From Cryptomeria japonica (Eukaryota; Streptophyta; Pinopsida; Cupressales; Cupressaceae), in assembly GCF_030272615.1 (NCBI RefSeq), contig NC_081411.1, positions 825,402,397 to 825,466,396 on the forward strand: DNA of 64,000 nt, given 5' to 3'. Made by a program: the position numbers and the translations under genes. This document shows, one piece after another, positions 1-11,149 of this stretch; the first letter of the stretch is position 1, and the number at the start of each line of letters is the position of its first letter. The notes under the pieces are model-generated. The model worked only from the letters and a program-made list of their open reading frames with translations, ran no database searches and was not told where the DNA came from.

Positions 1-1466
1 CTATGTGATGCTTCTATATGTTTTATGATGCTTATGATATGGATGCAAATATGTACATAATGAAATGCAATATTTTTTATTGTTTTATGTTTTATATGTT
101 ATGCCAATGAAAATGTGAATGTATGAAATGAAAATGAATATGATGAGGATGTAAAATGTGCTAATATGTGTTGTGTGCAGGATGTGATGTGATTATGATA
201 TCTATATGTATGTATGAAATGTTTAATATGTGATAATGCAGGTGCAACTACATGAGATGCAAATGTTTTTGGAGTGTCATTATACTCAGTCATGTCATAA
301 TAGGCTATATAGACTCAAGAAGGATGATGGAAGTCAATCAAGAAAGGGGATGGAAGATAGAAGATATGAAAGTGAAAGAGCTTCTTGTGCGTTATCATCA
401 TTGAGCTTTATTATGGCAAGAAGGTTATGACAATCGAGGCATATGTTCGACCTAGAAAGTCATTGTACCTGTTTGCATGGAGATAAGATAGTCACAAACA
501 AGGAATGCCCTAGTTCACACTAGACTCTTAGTGTCCTCATATCCTTGGACAAGTCATAGCCTTACTAAGAGACAATCCCCAGATAGCAAAGAAAAATAGG
601 TGACAATACCCCATCCTCGCCTTTCTAGTCAAAGACATCCTGGAGATAGAATCTCTAGTCAGAGACATCCTGGAAAAGCTAAAAGACATGTCACCAAAAG
701 ATAAAATCAAAAGAAAACCAAGAATCGACACCAACATCCGCTATACTCCTCAAGTTTAGTGTCTCTTGTCACTTGTATAAGTCTTATTTGATTGTGGTCA
801 CAATGTTTACTTTCACAAAATGATAGATAGCACTAAACCATAATGTTGTCTGAGTCTATTGAAAGATTTGATTTGTTGAAGCCCATTGTTACTACTGTGT
901 CTCATCTGAAACTAACTAAATCCATGAAATTGATACTTTATTGTAGAGAAGACAAAACTTTATTGCGGATTGTGTGCGTATAGACTGAAGAAAACTGGAA
1001 GAAACTATACTCCTCGAAACATGTGATGTTCTCAATTCCATACCCATTACAAGACATAGGATTTGCTTTAGCCACATATAAGAGCTGATTTATTATGAAT
1101 GGAAAGGGATGAAAAGGGAGGTTTATTATGAATGGCTAACCAATCTTGGGAAGATCAATAACAAGCCATGATGGGAATGGGTAAGTTTATTATGAATGGA
1201 TAGGATGTGAGTGTGCACAAAGTGAAAGGATGAAAGTGAATCCTGAAGGAGGGAGGAGCAATGTCACTACACATGGCGCCGGTGACCTAGTTTTCACCAT
1301 GGTGCTTGCCCAAGGTGCCACTGAAGTGGTTTTCATCATTGGACGAAATGTGTGCCTGTTTGCCAGGTTTTCACCAAGTAACGATTTTTTAATATTTTTA
1401 TGATTTTTTTGTCTTTTTTGAATTTGTTGATTTTTTTGTATTTTTGAATTGGGATACTCTTAAGAG
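1..1466 (-). other. 3' untranslated part of element A, no gene seen
   Basis: This stretch follows the integrase stop codon (1467-1469 on the minus strand). It has no convincing ORF; the short frames have no recognisable motif. Around 1265-1375 the minus strand repeats variants of GGTGAAAACC several times next to a GGCGCC, and 1386-1440 is a T-rich tract. Tat-type elements often have long 3' regions of this kind, which agrees with the 3' LTR lying outside the window. Confidence 0.5.
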
Positions 1467-2560
1467 CTATGTGTAAAACCTGTGAAGGTGAATGTTGTTG
1501 ATAGGATCCTCCAAAGGTTCACCCTCTATGGTTAAGATTTGCTATGCACCAGATCCATATGCCGCTGTGATGATGTAAGGACCAAGCTAGTTTCTTTCGA
1601 ACTTGCCCTTCTTCTCTCTGTCTAGCTGATTTTTAGGATTTTCTTTGAGAACCAAGTCACCTACCTCAAATGTGCGAGGCTTGACTTTATGATTGTAGTT
1701 GTGGCTCATTTGTTGTTGATAAGCCTTGAGATGATTAAAAGCAGTTTGTCTTCGATCATCCAATAGTTCAAGTTCTTGTAAGTGAGAGACCCTATAGTCT
1801 TCATCACTGATAATGTTTTGCAAAGAAACTTGTAAAGAGGGTAACTCGACCTCAATAGGCAAGATAGATTCAATTTCGTAGACAAGTGAATAGGGTGTAG
1901 CTCTTGTAGGTGTGCGGACGCTTGTGTGGTAGGCCCAAAGCATGGTATTAAGTTGGATATGCCAATTACGGCCAGCATCGTCGACTGTCTTTTTTAAGAT
2001 TTTAAGGATTGTTTTATTAGATGCCTCAGCTTGACTGTTACCTTGGGGGTAATATGGTGTGGAGAAATGATGAGTAATATGAAAATGGTCATAGAGTTCA
2101 TGAACATCCTAGTTTTAGAAGGGACGCCCATTATCAGTGATGATGGAAATAGGAATACTGTATCGACAAATGATATAGTTGAGAATGAAGGTATCAATTT
2201 GTTTTCCAGTGACTTGCATGAGAGGTACGACTTCAATCCATTTTGTGAAATACTCTGTGGCAGTGATGATGAATTTATGACCATTGGAAGATGGAGGGTG
2301 AATCTTGCCTATGAGATCGAGTCCCCACTGATAAAAGGGCCAAGGAGTCACAATTGGTTGAAGTTCTTGTGCTAGCACATGAATGAGGTCTCCATGAAGG
2401 TGACACTGTTTACATTTCTTAACAAACTGATATGAATCTTTTTCCATATTGGGCCAGTAATATCTAGTCCTGATGAGTTTCTTGGCTAAGGTAGGACCAC
2501 TAGAATGTGGACCACATATCCTTTCATGTACTTCACGTAATGCAATCTGAGCCTCGTCAC
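1467..2560 (-). pseudogene. Element A integrase (Ty3/gypsy type), decayed
   Basis: The enzyme inserts retrotransposon cDNA into the host genome. The CC half of the zinc-binding HHCC motif is visible as CKQCHLHG (about 2395-2420). The catalytic DDE triad is present: D in WGLDLIG (about 2315), D in ITDNGRPF (about 2125) and E in QAEASNKT (about 2020). The C-terminal part runs through PRTFEVGDLVL and ends in EDPINNIHLHRFYT, with no chromodomain. A stop just after ITDNGRPF (near 2112) and one near 1587, in the frame reading ERN-stop-LGPYII, break it. It is the last domain of the A polyprotein, directly after the second RNase H. Confidence 0.85.
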
Positions 2561-3230
2561 TTTCTAAACATCTAAGAAGAGTGCCATCTAGACCTCAAAG
2601 ATATAGGATATCGGCTAAAATGATGTATTGAGAAGATTGGTGAATGAAAGTGCGACGTTGGTTATTGGATAGATCAGGAGGTAGGATATTGTCATGAAGG
2701 TATGCAAAAATGGAACCGTATAACTAGGACTCAGGACCAACAACACATATCATCTCAGTAGGAGTGATTTCATATGAGGGAACCAAAAGGTTATCCACCA
2801 AGAACTCATAGGTAGATTGATCAGTGAAGCAATTGTAGCCATGGCATCTACAGCTCAATTCTGCTCTCTTGGTATCTACTCAAAGTCTAACTTTGTGAAA
2901 TGTTGTTTTAGGTCATCCACCATTATTTTGTAAGGCATTAATTTCTCATCCTTTGTTTGGTAGTCATCAGTTGCTTGATGAATCACGAGTTGAGAGTCCC
3001 CAAAGATAGAAAGTTCCTGGATCTTCCACTAAACTACAATCCGTAATCCAATTGTTAATGCCTCATATTCCACTATGTTATTAGTGTAGGGAAATGATAA
3101 TCTCTATGATTTTGGTATAGAATCCCCTTGAGGAGTTATGAAGAGGATACCAGCTCCTACTCCATGCTATGTGTATGAACCGTCAAAGTATAGTTGCCAT
3201 GGCTTTGCATGTGACATTGTTAAAATGGAT
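2561..3230 (-). pseudogene. Element A second RNase H (aRNH-like) and linker to integrase
   Basis: After the normal gypsy RNase H a second RNase H-like domain starts at WQLYFDGSYT (about 3200 on the minus strand). It continues with GAGILFITPQG, then NNIVEYEALTIGL, then FGDSQLVI, giving the D...E...D pattern of RNase H. Plant Tat elements are known to carry such an additional archaeal-type RNase H (aRNH) downstream of their own. Several in-frame stops (near 3167, 3105, 3045 and others) make it non-functional. One stop lies directly after DGSYT, where the reading frame continues HGVGAG, consistent with a Gln codon turned to TAG. Confidence 0.7.
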
Positions 3231-4680
3231 TCATCTAGAAATTCTGAAATTAGAGGAACATCATCTATCATGGGAGCATCTACTAACTGATCTGTGATAG
3301 CTTGTCCTTTTATTGCTTTTCTATCCACATACTCGATGTTGAATTCACTCAGGATCATCACCCACTTGGCTAGTTGCCCAATAAGTGTTGCTTTATTGAG
3401 AAGGTATTTCAATGGATTGATCCTGGCAACCAACTTAGTTTTATGAGTTAGCATGTAATGTCATAATTTCTGTGAAGCAAAGACCACAGTGAGACATGCA
3501 TGCTCAATTGGTGTGTAGTTTAGATCATATCCCACCAATGTGCAACTGATATAGTATACTGCCTTTTCTTTGCCCTCAGCAACTTGTTGTGCTAAGAGTG
3601 CCCCCAGTGCTGTTGAAGTAGCTAATATGTATAGTAATAGAGGTTGATCTAGAACTGGTGGCATCAAAATTTGTGGATTTAGAAGATAATCTTTGAGTAT
3701 CTGGAAAGCCTGTTGATAGTTATCATCCCATTTGAATTTGATGTTTTTATGTAGCAAGTGCTGAAAATGATTACACTTATCTACAAGTTGTGCTATGAAT
3801 CTTCGTATGGACTGGAGTCTCCCTTGCAAAGATCGAAGTTGACTAATATTTCATGGTGGTTGCATCTCTAGGATGGCCTTGACTTTTGTTGGATCGGCTT
3901 CAATTCCTCTTTTTGATACAATGAATCCCAGAAGCTTCCTGGAGGTTACTCCAAAGACACATTTCTTGGGGTTTAATCTTACTTTATACTTTTCCAACCG
4001 ATCAAAGACAACTGAAAGTATGTCCAAATGTGTATCTCTATCTATTGATTTACCCAAGAGGTTGTCAACATAATCTTCCACAGTTACATGCATGAGATCA
4101 TGAAAAATAGTAGTCATGGCTCTTTGATATGTAGCACCTGCATTTTTTAGCCCAAAGGGCATGACATTCCAACAAAAAGTTCCCCAAGGACAAGTGAATG
4201 TTGTTTTGTGCTAATCCTCAGATGCGATTTTTATTTGATTGTAACTAGAGAATCCATCCATCAAAGATAACATTGCATGACCTGCTATGAACTCGATGAT
4301 AAGGTCAATATTTGGTAATGGAAAATGTTCCTTAGGACAAGCTTTGTTGATGTCTCTGAAATCTATACATATTCTGATACTACGATCTGGTTTACTAACA
4401 GGCACTAAGTTGGAGATCCATTCGGGATAATCAATTGGGTATATGAATCCGACATCCAATAATTTCTCAAGCTCTACTTTGACTAATAATGCGACTTGTG
4501 GATGCATCTTTCTTAATTTCTGTTTCACTAGTTTTGCCCCTGGTTTAACTGCCAAATGGTGCATTACCAAATCTGGATCCAATCCAGGCATATCAACGTA
4601 TAACCATGCAAAATTGATTTGTCATTCCGTGAAAGAAACTTATGAATTTTGACCTTTCTGACTTTGTCAAAGATTGAGCT
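3167..4680 (-). pseudogene. Element A reverse transcriptase and RNase H
   Basis: RT copies the element RNA into cDNA and RNase H removes the RNA strand. RT motifs are visible in order: GFIYPIDYPEWISNLVPV, then RICIDFRDINKACPKE, then LSLMDGFSSYNQI, then MPFGLKNAGATYQRAM, then the active-site region EDYVDNLLGKS (about 4070), then LGFIVSKRGIEADP. The normal active site YVDD here reads YVDN, so a catalytic Asp is lost. The first RNase H follows (PPVLDQPLLLYILATSTALGALL, about 3650, to EFNIEYVDRKAIKGQ, about 3320). In-frame stops occur near 4211, 3848 and 3460. The stop at 4211 sits in SED-stop-HKTTF and is consistent with CAG turned to TAG. Confidence 0.88.
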
Positions 4681-5745
4681 AGGAATATGTTGTGTGGAAC
4701 TTCTTCTATGCCAATGTTTGTTTTGATAGTCTCCTCTACCAACATGGATGACTTTTCCTCATATGATGCTGGGAGAATGTCGAGCCTTCCATCTTCGGGT
4801 GCCTCAGAGAGGTTTTTTCCCTCAGATACGTCCTTTCTTTTTACTTTTTTGGGGTCAGACAACACCACAGCGTGGTTTTTGCCATAAGACCCTTGATTTG
4901 TCTCTAACTATATATTTTTTTGCGACTAGAAGGCCCGACACCCTCACCAAAATATGCCACACTATTGAGTTCTATAGTGTATCTCACTTTATGGTCCCCA
5001 GGGGGAAGATCATCTCGTATGCCAAGATAGTCAATAAAAGCTTCATCATTTTGGAATGTGTCAAACTGTGCAGGTCCTTCATGGTCCCAGTCAATAAGTT
5101 GGTGGTGAACAAGGGGAAGGCCTTTGATTTCTTCAAAGTTAGTGGGACTAAGAGTGAAGATGTGGTTATATTCAAGTATGTCGAGGTAGTTATCAAGGTC
5201 ATCATTGGCACTCTCCTCATCAGTCTTGATCATGAACGAATCCAAATTATCATCACTAGTAGCGCATTCTGGGACAGGTGTTCTCATTCTATGTGATTTC
5301 AACCTAGGACCTAGAGGCAAGGACTGTATGGGATCCTTTGGGGTTGTTTCTTGACCAACTTTGAAATTTTCATAAAATTCCTCTTCTTCTATGGGATCGT
5401 CTAGCTCTCTGAACATCTCGGTGAGTTTGTAGTCATTGGAGGATTTGTCTGAACCCCATTCCCATTCATTGGAGTCTATGGAATAGCGATTCTCTTGTTG
5501 AATTTTGGTAGCTTTGATTTGTAATGCTTCTTCTGTCCTTTGAGTATGGACCTTGGAAGTCACGAAACCAAGTCCCTTCGAGCATTCCTTTTGGAATGTC
5601 AATTCAGGTTGTAAAGGCTCAATTATGCCTTCCTTTCTTAAGCCAAGAGGGCTTTTGCCATCATAACCAAATTTTTGTAGGATCTTGAACCCTTTGCCAT
5701 ACTTTTCACATGGTATACTGATGTGATCTGGAAGTTGTTTGAGTA
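4681..5745 (-). pseudogene. Element A gag-pol linker with G-patch-like segment; protease not seen
   Basis: The minus-strand frame that becomes the 232-residue ORF at 4904-5602 continues upstream to about 5710. It starts with a glycine-rich G-patch-like segment (KYGKGFKILQKFGYDGKSPL, about 5640-5700). A charged, acidic linker follows, with phrases such as FEEIKGLPLVHHQLIDWDHE and DEAFIDYLGIRDDLPPGDHK. G-patch segments between protease and RT are known in some retroelements. I could not find the D-S/T-G aspartic protease signature between gag and this segment, so the protease appears deleted or decayed beyond recognition. Confidence 0.6.
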
Positions 5746-7203
5746 TTCACTTGATTGTTTGTAGAGTTTGATCCTGAAAAAATGATTTTGGGTCAAACTG
5801 TATTGGCATCAACAACACCATCATTGACTGTGTTCTTGTTTTTATTCCAAAATCTTGGCTTGTCTTTTCCTTTAAATTCCTCTTTGTTTTCTTTGAATAT
5901 CTTGATGACTCCTTACTCAATTAGGACCTTTTCTATCGCTAAGCCTTTGTCAATGATGTCCTTGAAGGTGGACAAACAAGCTTTCCTTAGATCATAGCCA
6001 ATGTCTTTGTTAACATTTTGGGTGAACATTTCTACCATTTGTTTTTGTGGAATTTCACAAGAGCATCTGTTGGCTAGATTTCTCCATCCATGTAAAAATG
6101 ATGAAAAAGACTCTCCATCTTTTTGCTTGGTGTTGCACAAAGTGGTGACTGATATGTCTGTCTCTATGTTGGCTATCTCTATGTTGATATGTCTATCTCT
6201 CATTGTGTAAGTTGGCTTCGGTGTGTTTATGTCCTCCATTTTCTTTTGTAAGTCCCTAATTTGTTGCTCCAAATTGTTCTTCGGTGGAGACCGACTTCTT
6301 GGACCATACCCCATGCTTGAGGCATCAATTGGAGGAGGAGCATGTTGCATATATGGATGATATTGATCATACACATGCTCATATGGAGGAGGTCTAAGTG
6401 ATGCTACGTATATGGACCACTTGGTATAGAGTCATGATGAGGAATGGAATATCTGTTATGTCCATGTATACCATACTCTATAGGCATGTCATGAGTTTGT
6501 TCTAGTGTGTTGCCCCAAAATTTGACACGAGGTTTCCTTGTGTCCAAATTTTGAGCATGCCTTTGAATATCCAATTGCTTTGGTGGTTGATCTTTAGCAT
6601 TGGTATGTGATTAAGCATATTTTTCTGCATAAGACCTCTATAATGGTCTGCAAAGGTGAGTATCATATGCTTGACCATGTGTTTATGGGACCTCTGGTTT
6701 TTGAAACAAAGATGATGGTGATTCAAGCACAAGATGTGGTCCTCTATTGCCTCCACTATTAGGCCTCCTTTAATCCATGTTAGACTGAGTTTGTTGCAAA
6801 GGTCGATTTTCCATTATTTGAGACATGTCAAAATCATGAGGGATCTTGGTTCCACTTTGTGCCATCACTTGTAGAAAGTACTGTCTATCTCTCCTCATTA
6901 TTTCCTCAACCAATCGATTGAAATGAGGATTCATAATGGTGTCTTCCACTTCTGCTGAATGTACGGAGAAGTTGTCCATATTGTCATTGTGTGTGTCATT
7001 GTTTTTTGTAGTGTCCATGTTCTCAACATTTGGAATGTTTCTATAGGCATCTATGTCAGGTAATGTAGTATGATCAGAATTGAAAAAGACATCATTGTCA
7101 TACTCATAAGAACTCATGTTTGCGGACTCTTGAGCCTCTTTAGCTTCTCTCCTAGATTTTTGGGAATGGGTTTCAACCATGAACTAGGTCTTGACCATGA
7201 TGT
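5746..7203 (-). pseudogene. Element A gag, internally deleted
   Basis: Gag builds the virus-like particle. The N-terminal part starts MVETHSQKSRREAKEAQESA (7180). An earlier in-frame ATG near 7200 is separated from it by one stop. Acidic, Asn-rich sequence follows to about 6770, then several stops. The retained retrotransposon-gag part at 6374-5913 has the family pattern VTTLCNTKQKDGESFSSFL then WRNLANRCSCEIPQKQMVEM. The segment that should precede it, the conserved W/F-rich core with the major capsid helices, is missing and replaced by a short repetitive stretch around 6150-6215 (see findings). After 5913 the frame reads through a basic region to about 5770. Confidence 0.7.
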
Positions 7204-9423
7204 GCGAGACTAGATGAAAATGGAAAGAGTATGGAAGACCAAGAGTTTGGATGGAATGTAAATGAATCTGAGGTGTACTTGCAATGTCCAAAGTGTAAGA
7301 CTAAGTATGAATGTAGTAGAGTAGGTGTGACTTCCAAAGAGATGATTGTTTCTCTTGATGAGGTAAGTTGACCTTGACTCTAAGTAAGACCAAATGAGAC
7401 CCAAAGGTGATAGACCTTGATGAGGGACCACTTAGCAAAGTGTTGTTGTATGTAGTATGTTGACAAAGTATGATGAGGACAAGAAAGTGACCTTTTTGAC
7501 TCAATTTTAGACAAATGTGAGTGTAATGCAAGGTGTAAAGCAATGATGGACTTTGTGAGACCCAAGGACAAGTTGAATGCTAGATGAAAACCAGAGAGAG
7601 ATAACCTAGGAAGCTCAATAAGTCTGAAACTAACTATTCTTATTTGCTAAATTATGAAAGTTTTCAATCTTGAAAACATACGTGCCTGTATACTTCACAG
7701 ACGCGCTTAAATGACACAGACACTATTCTGTCAAATACAAACATGCTTAAATGACACAGACGCATTTCTGAGATGCTGCAATGTTGCTCAAAAGACACAG
7801 ATGTGTTTCTGCCAGACACAAATGTGGTTATATGACATAGACGTGGTGCTGTCAGACACAGATGTGTTTCTATAAACTTTGTGCAATTTTTTCAAATCTG
7901 TGAAGTTGCTTTGTTGTGACCAAATCTGAATGTTTGACTATTTTTTGTGACAAGAGGACACAATGTTGATGAAGACTCAATGTTTGCAAGTGTTTAGACT
8001 CCCAAAATGACTCAAAGACAAGTGTGTTGTTTGATGTAAAATTGTTTTGCATACAATTGAAGACACAAAAGACACAATGTTTGATGTTTGGTCTTGAATG
8101 TTTGATTGTTCCAAAATAAGTCAAGCACAATTCTTATGGTTGGCCAAGACAATAGTTGTTGATCCCACATGGAGTTTCCCCTGAGGCTATGCTATTCAGA
8201 GCGGATACTTAGATGCTTGACCCCACTGGCTCCACCCTCGGCACTCACTTCTTAGGGCAGCCAAGCATCAGTCCCCACGAAAACTCCCTATGGTGAACTT
8301 TGTATCTCTACTAAGAACCGTATGTGTGTGGGCCACTCCAGAGGTCTGACCTCCTACCCCAACAACTAGAAGGATTTTGGCTTCTAAAGCAAAAAGGTGC
8401 TAGTAAGGGCATCCGCTCGTGTGGCCATACATGCAGCACTTTCAGCTCTGTAAATACAGAAGGCTCCCAACTAGTAGGGGTTATGCCCTACAAATGATCA
8501 AATAAATTTGATCAAATGGGTTTATGGGGAGACATAGTGTCGGTATGAACTAATCAACACACATTATTCATAGTTTTTACCATGAATACAGTTATTTATA
8601 GTGGTTTGGAAGAAGATGGCTTTTCTTTTGCTACAACTTGGGTCATTCTCTCCTCACTAGTAGTCCTAATGACCACACGGGGAGACAGGCCCTCTAAAGA
8701 TTGAACAAAAGAGCCTATTGCTCAAGACACAAAAGACAATGATTCAATTTTAGTGCACCAATTGAAGTATTTGCTAATCTATGAAAACAAGGCACACACT
8801 AAAAAGCAAAAACCCTTACCAACGACCTACAACAAAGATTTATTAGTAGTTTGGATTGTTTGAAATAATCACCCCTTCCTGCAAGTACACAAGTTAGGTA
8901 AATTTTAGATCCAAAAGACTTTGTGAAATAGGGGCATTCAACAAAATGATTTTGCTTCCAAGACAAGCTGCACCACTTTTGTTAGCTAGATCTGAAAATG
9001 TTAGCTCAAAATAAACCAGATCTAAAAATCTGAATGACTAAAAACTGAATCAATGAAACCCAAAATGAAACAAATGTACATAGACATGGTTATCAGAATT
9101 ACAAATGCAGCTTCTGGATGCAGACGCACTTAGATGAGACACAGATGCAGTTCTAGAACACAGACGCAGCTTCTAGACACAGACGCGCCTGAAAACCCCA
9201 CAGATGTGATTAGGGAACACATATGCAATTTCCATAATCTATAAAAATAAAATACTATTAGGGATGCAGACATGATCCCAGATATCATAGACACAGTAGA
9301 AAACCAAAAATGCGATCCGAAAGTACGCAGACGCGAAAATATCAAAATGCTGTCAAAAATGTCAGATCTGCAACTTCAAAAACACAAACTCTGCAACAAG
9401 GATGTTAAATGCAATAGGGACAA
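7204..9423 (-). other. Leader (5' untranslated region) of element A with degenerate short repeats
   Basis: No ORF with recognisable content. Two clusters of a degenerate repeat built on CACAGACGCG (7680-7870 and 9100-9235) bracket a block at 8160-8520 that is more GC-rich and looks structured. The small ORFs in this stretch overlap each other in different frames and show no conserved motif. It lies between the primer-binding site and gag, where gypsy elements carry their packaging signals, but I see no direct evidence for that function here. Confidence 0.45.
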
Positions 9424-9443
9424 TGGTCCCACCGGGCGTGACA
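9424..9443 (-). other. Putative primer-binding site of element A
   Basis: Directly inside the 5' LTR the minus strand reads TGTCACGCCCGGTGGGACCA. A GC-rich stretch starting near TGG/TGT a few bases from the LTR end is what a tRNA-complementary primer site looks like. It is not the initiator-Met type. I cannot name the tRNA without a search. Confidence 0.45.
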
Positions 9444-9810
9444 AAATGTATACGGTGAAAATGGATAACAACAATGATGAAAGACTAAATGAATTCAACC
9501 ACAAAACCTTAGCCTAACAACAACAAAGATCCACCATAACATATGAAGATTACCTAAGACAATGCAAATCAAATGAAATCACAAAGATTATACCATCACA
9601 TGTCCAATAGGGTTTGGATCTCCATTCTTCCTATCTCCATTGATCTTGCTTGATATATTTGCTCTCAAATTTTATATGTGCACAAGAGCTCAACAAAGAA
9701 TGGAAATGTGGTTGCTAGTAGGATCGCATATGAAAGTGCAAAGCGTAGTGTAGTCAATTGATCAAGTAGTGAGGATGCATAGTTAGGGTTTGATAATGAA
9801 GGAAGCATCT

Positions 9811-9820
9811 CCTTATATAG
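9811..9820 (-). promoter_or_regulatory. TATA box in the LTR of element A
   Basis: The minus strand reads CTATATAAGG about 420 bases inside the LTR, upstream of the leader and gag and in the correct orientation to start the element transcript. It is recognised by motif and position only. Confidence 0.5.
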
Positions 9821-9964
9821 AAGACACTATAAGAAATGGAGGGATAAGATTGAGAGGTGTAAAAGAGGTCGGCTATGATTAGAGGGTAGGTAAAGAAAAT
9901 AATAAAATAATAAGAGGGTAGGTAGTGTATGAATTAAGAGATGAATGGCATGTGTCATAAGTAG

Positions 9965-10213
9965 AAAAAGCTAATGAATTAATTAAATAAATAAAGATTT
10001 ATTTAATTAATAGAAGAAGTGGGATCAATTAAATAAATAAGATATTTATTTAATTTAGGAAAAAGATAATTTAAATAAATAAGTGTATTTATTTAAATGA
10101 GAAATAAGGCTAGAAGAGGATAAATGAATTAATTAAATAAATAAAGATTTATTTAATTAATATAAGAATTAGGCTAAAATAATTAAATAAATAAAAATAT
10201 TTATTTAATTAGA
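9965..10213. repeat. Array of AT-rich palindromes in the LTR of element A
   Basis: Five imperfect copies of a palindrome of the form AATTAAATAAATA...TATTTATTTAATT lie at about 9973-10010, 10026-10057, 10069-10099, 10127-10163 and 10178-10211. Short unique spacers such as AGAAGAAGTGGGATC separate them. Each copy can fold into a hairpin. The array occupies the start (U3 part) of the LTR. Confidence 0.8.
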
Positions 10214-10236
10214 CATGACAGTTTTAAGTGTCTACA

Positions 10237-10241
10237 AGGGT
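10237..10241. repeat. Putative target-site duplication of element A (right copy)
   Basis: The five bases AGGGT directly outside the TG end of the A LTR should be one copy of the 5-bp duplication. The other copy is outside the window, so it cannot be confirmed. Confidence 0.35.
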
Positions 10242-11010
10242 TATTTTGAAGATTTAAGAAACCCTCATGCATTTTTTCCACAATATAGGCAGCATAATCA
10301 AATTGTCTTGGCTCATGCATTTGTGTATCTGCAACAAGTACTAAAGGTTTTATTCGAGCCACATCTGGAACCTCAAATCCTCCCACTTGACTGCATGCCA
10401 TGTACATATATTGCAAATACTGTCTGAAAATGTTTATGTCAAATGGGGGCCCATCTTCATTTATCAACTTCCCTTTCTTAGCCTTATGTATGGCCAAATT
10501 CCACTTGTTGTATACAGTATCTATATTTGTATATTCTTCTTCCAACTTCTCAAAAGATAGAGGCACATCAGATTTGAAACCCAGACCAAAAACCTCATAA
10601 ATGGTAACTACTAAAAGACGGATGAATGCATCGCCATTTGGTAATTGGATACATCTTTTCATGGAATTATAAGCCCTAGCCAGAGTTTTCAACAATTGAA
10701 TATTTACAAAGACATTAAGGACCACTAGCTTACCCAATTCAGTCGTCCATGGGTTTTAGATTGGGGTCAACTTTCTCCTTCATGAGTAATGATATAAGAA
10801 CAATTCGTGACCTCTAACCCTGGTCCAGACATCACCAATTTCATTAAAATCATCTTGTAGTTGGTCATGAATAGGCAAATTAGCCTTAGACATTTAGGAA
10901 TTGGCTCCTCGTGAGCTCATCTGATCAATCAAAAACTTCTATGATCTTCCTCTTGCCTTTGGAACTAGAACCCTTTGTATTTGAATCCTTCAAGCTTTTC
11001 GAAATTCAAT
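10237..11010 (-). pseudogene. Unrecognised ORF of element I (truncated, frameshifted)
   Basis: I do not recognise this protein. The frame can be followed from about 11010, where SSSKGKRKIIEVFD is a basic start region, through MSKANLPIHDQLQDDFNEIG (about 10890). A stop and a frameshift near 10745-10790 follow, then an open stretch of about 165 residues begins at 10737. That stretch contains CIQLPNGDAFIRLLVV, TIYEVFGLGF, SFEKLEEEYTNID and FRQYLQYMYMACSQVGGFEV. It is soluble-looking, with no membrane segment and no polymerase, integrase or zinc-finger motif. It stops being native at 10241, where the LTR of A begins. The position right after an LTR suggests a gag-like or accessory ORF; this is inference. 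Confidence 0.5.
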
Positions 11011-11149
11011 TTTCTACAGTTTAGTTTTGCTTCAATCTCTCTATTCACTTCAATCTATTATGCAAATTCCTTATACAAACTTTCATATATAGATTAAACA
11101 CATTAGGATAATTTACTCAATCAAAATCATGCTATATTTTTTTCGTGCA

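Larger units (their letters stand above)
1..10236 (-). mobile_element. Element A: Ty3/gypsy (Tat-like) LTR retrotransposon, 3' end outside window
   Basis: Read on the minus strand the order is 5' LTR, leader, gag, G-patch/linker, RT, RNase H, a second RNase H, integrase, 3' untranslated part. The pol order RT-RH-IN defines Ty3/gypsy. The second RNase H and the absence of a chromodomain after integrase fit the Tat group of non-chromoviruses (family knowledge). The 5' LTR begins TGTA and ends TACA, and lies against the unrelated ORF of element I at 10237. The copy of the LTR start expected at the 3' end was not found in 1-1500, so the 3' LTR must lie left of the window. All ORFs are broken by stops, so the element is dead. 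Confidence 0.85.
9447..10236 (-). repeat. 5' LTR of element A
   Basis: The minus strand starts TGTAGACACTTAAAACTGTC at 10236 and ends ...CCGTATACA at 9447, giving matching TGTA/TACA ends. The right boundary falls inside the unrelated ORF of element I. The inner end lies 4 bases from the putative primer site. The LTR carries an AT-rich palindromic array (9965-10213) and a TATA box (9811-9820). The length of 790 bp is normal for the group. The second LTR is outside the window, so the pair could not be compared. Confidence 0.7.

Noticed and set aside
4748-5296. 182-codon plus-strand ORF within element A
   Set aside because: Antisense shadow of the gag-pol linker, which has family motifs on the minus strand.
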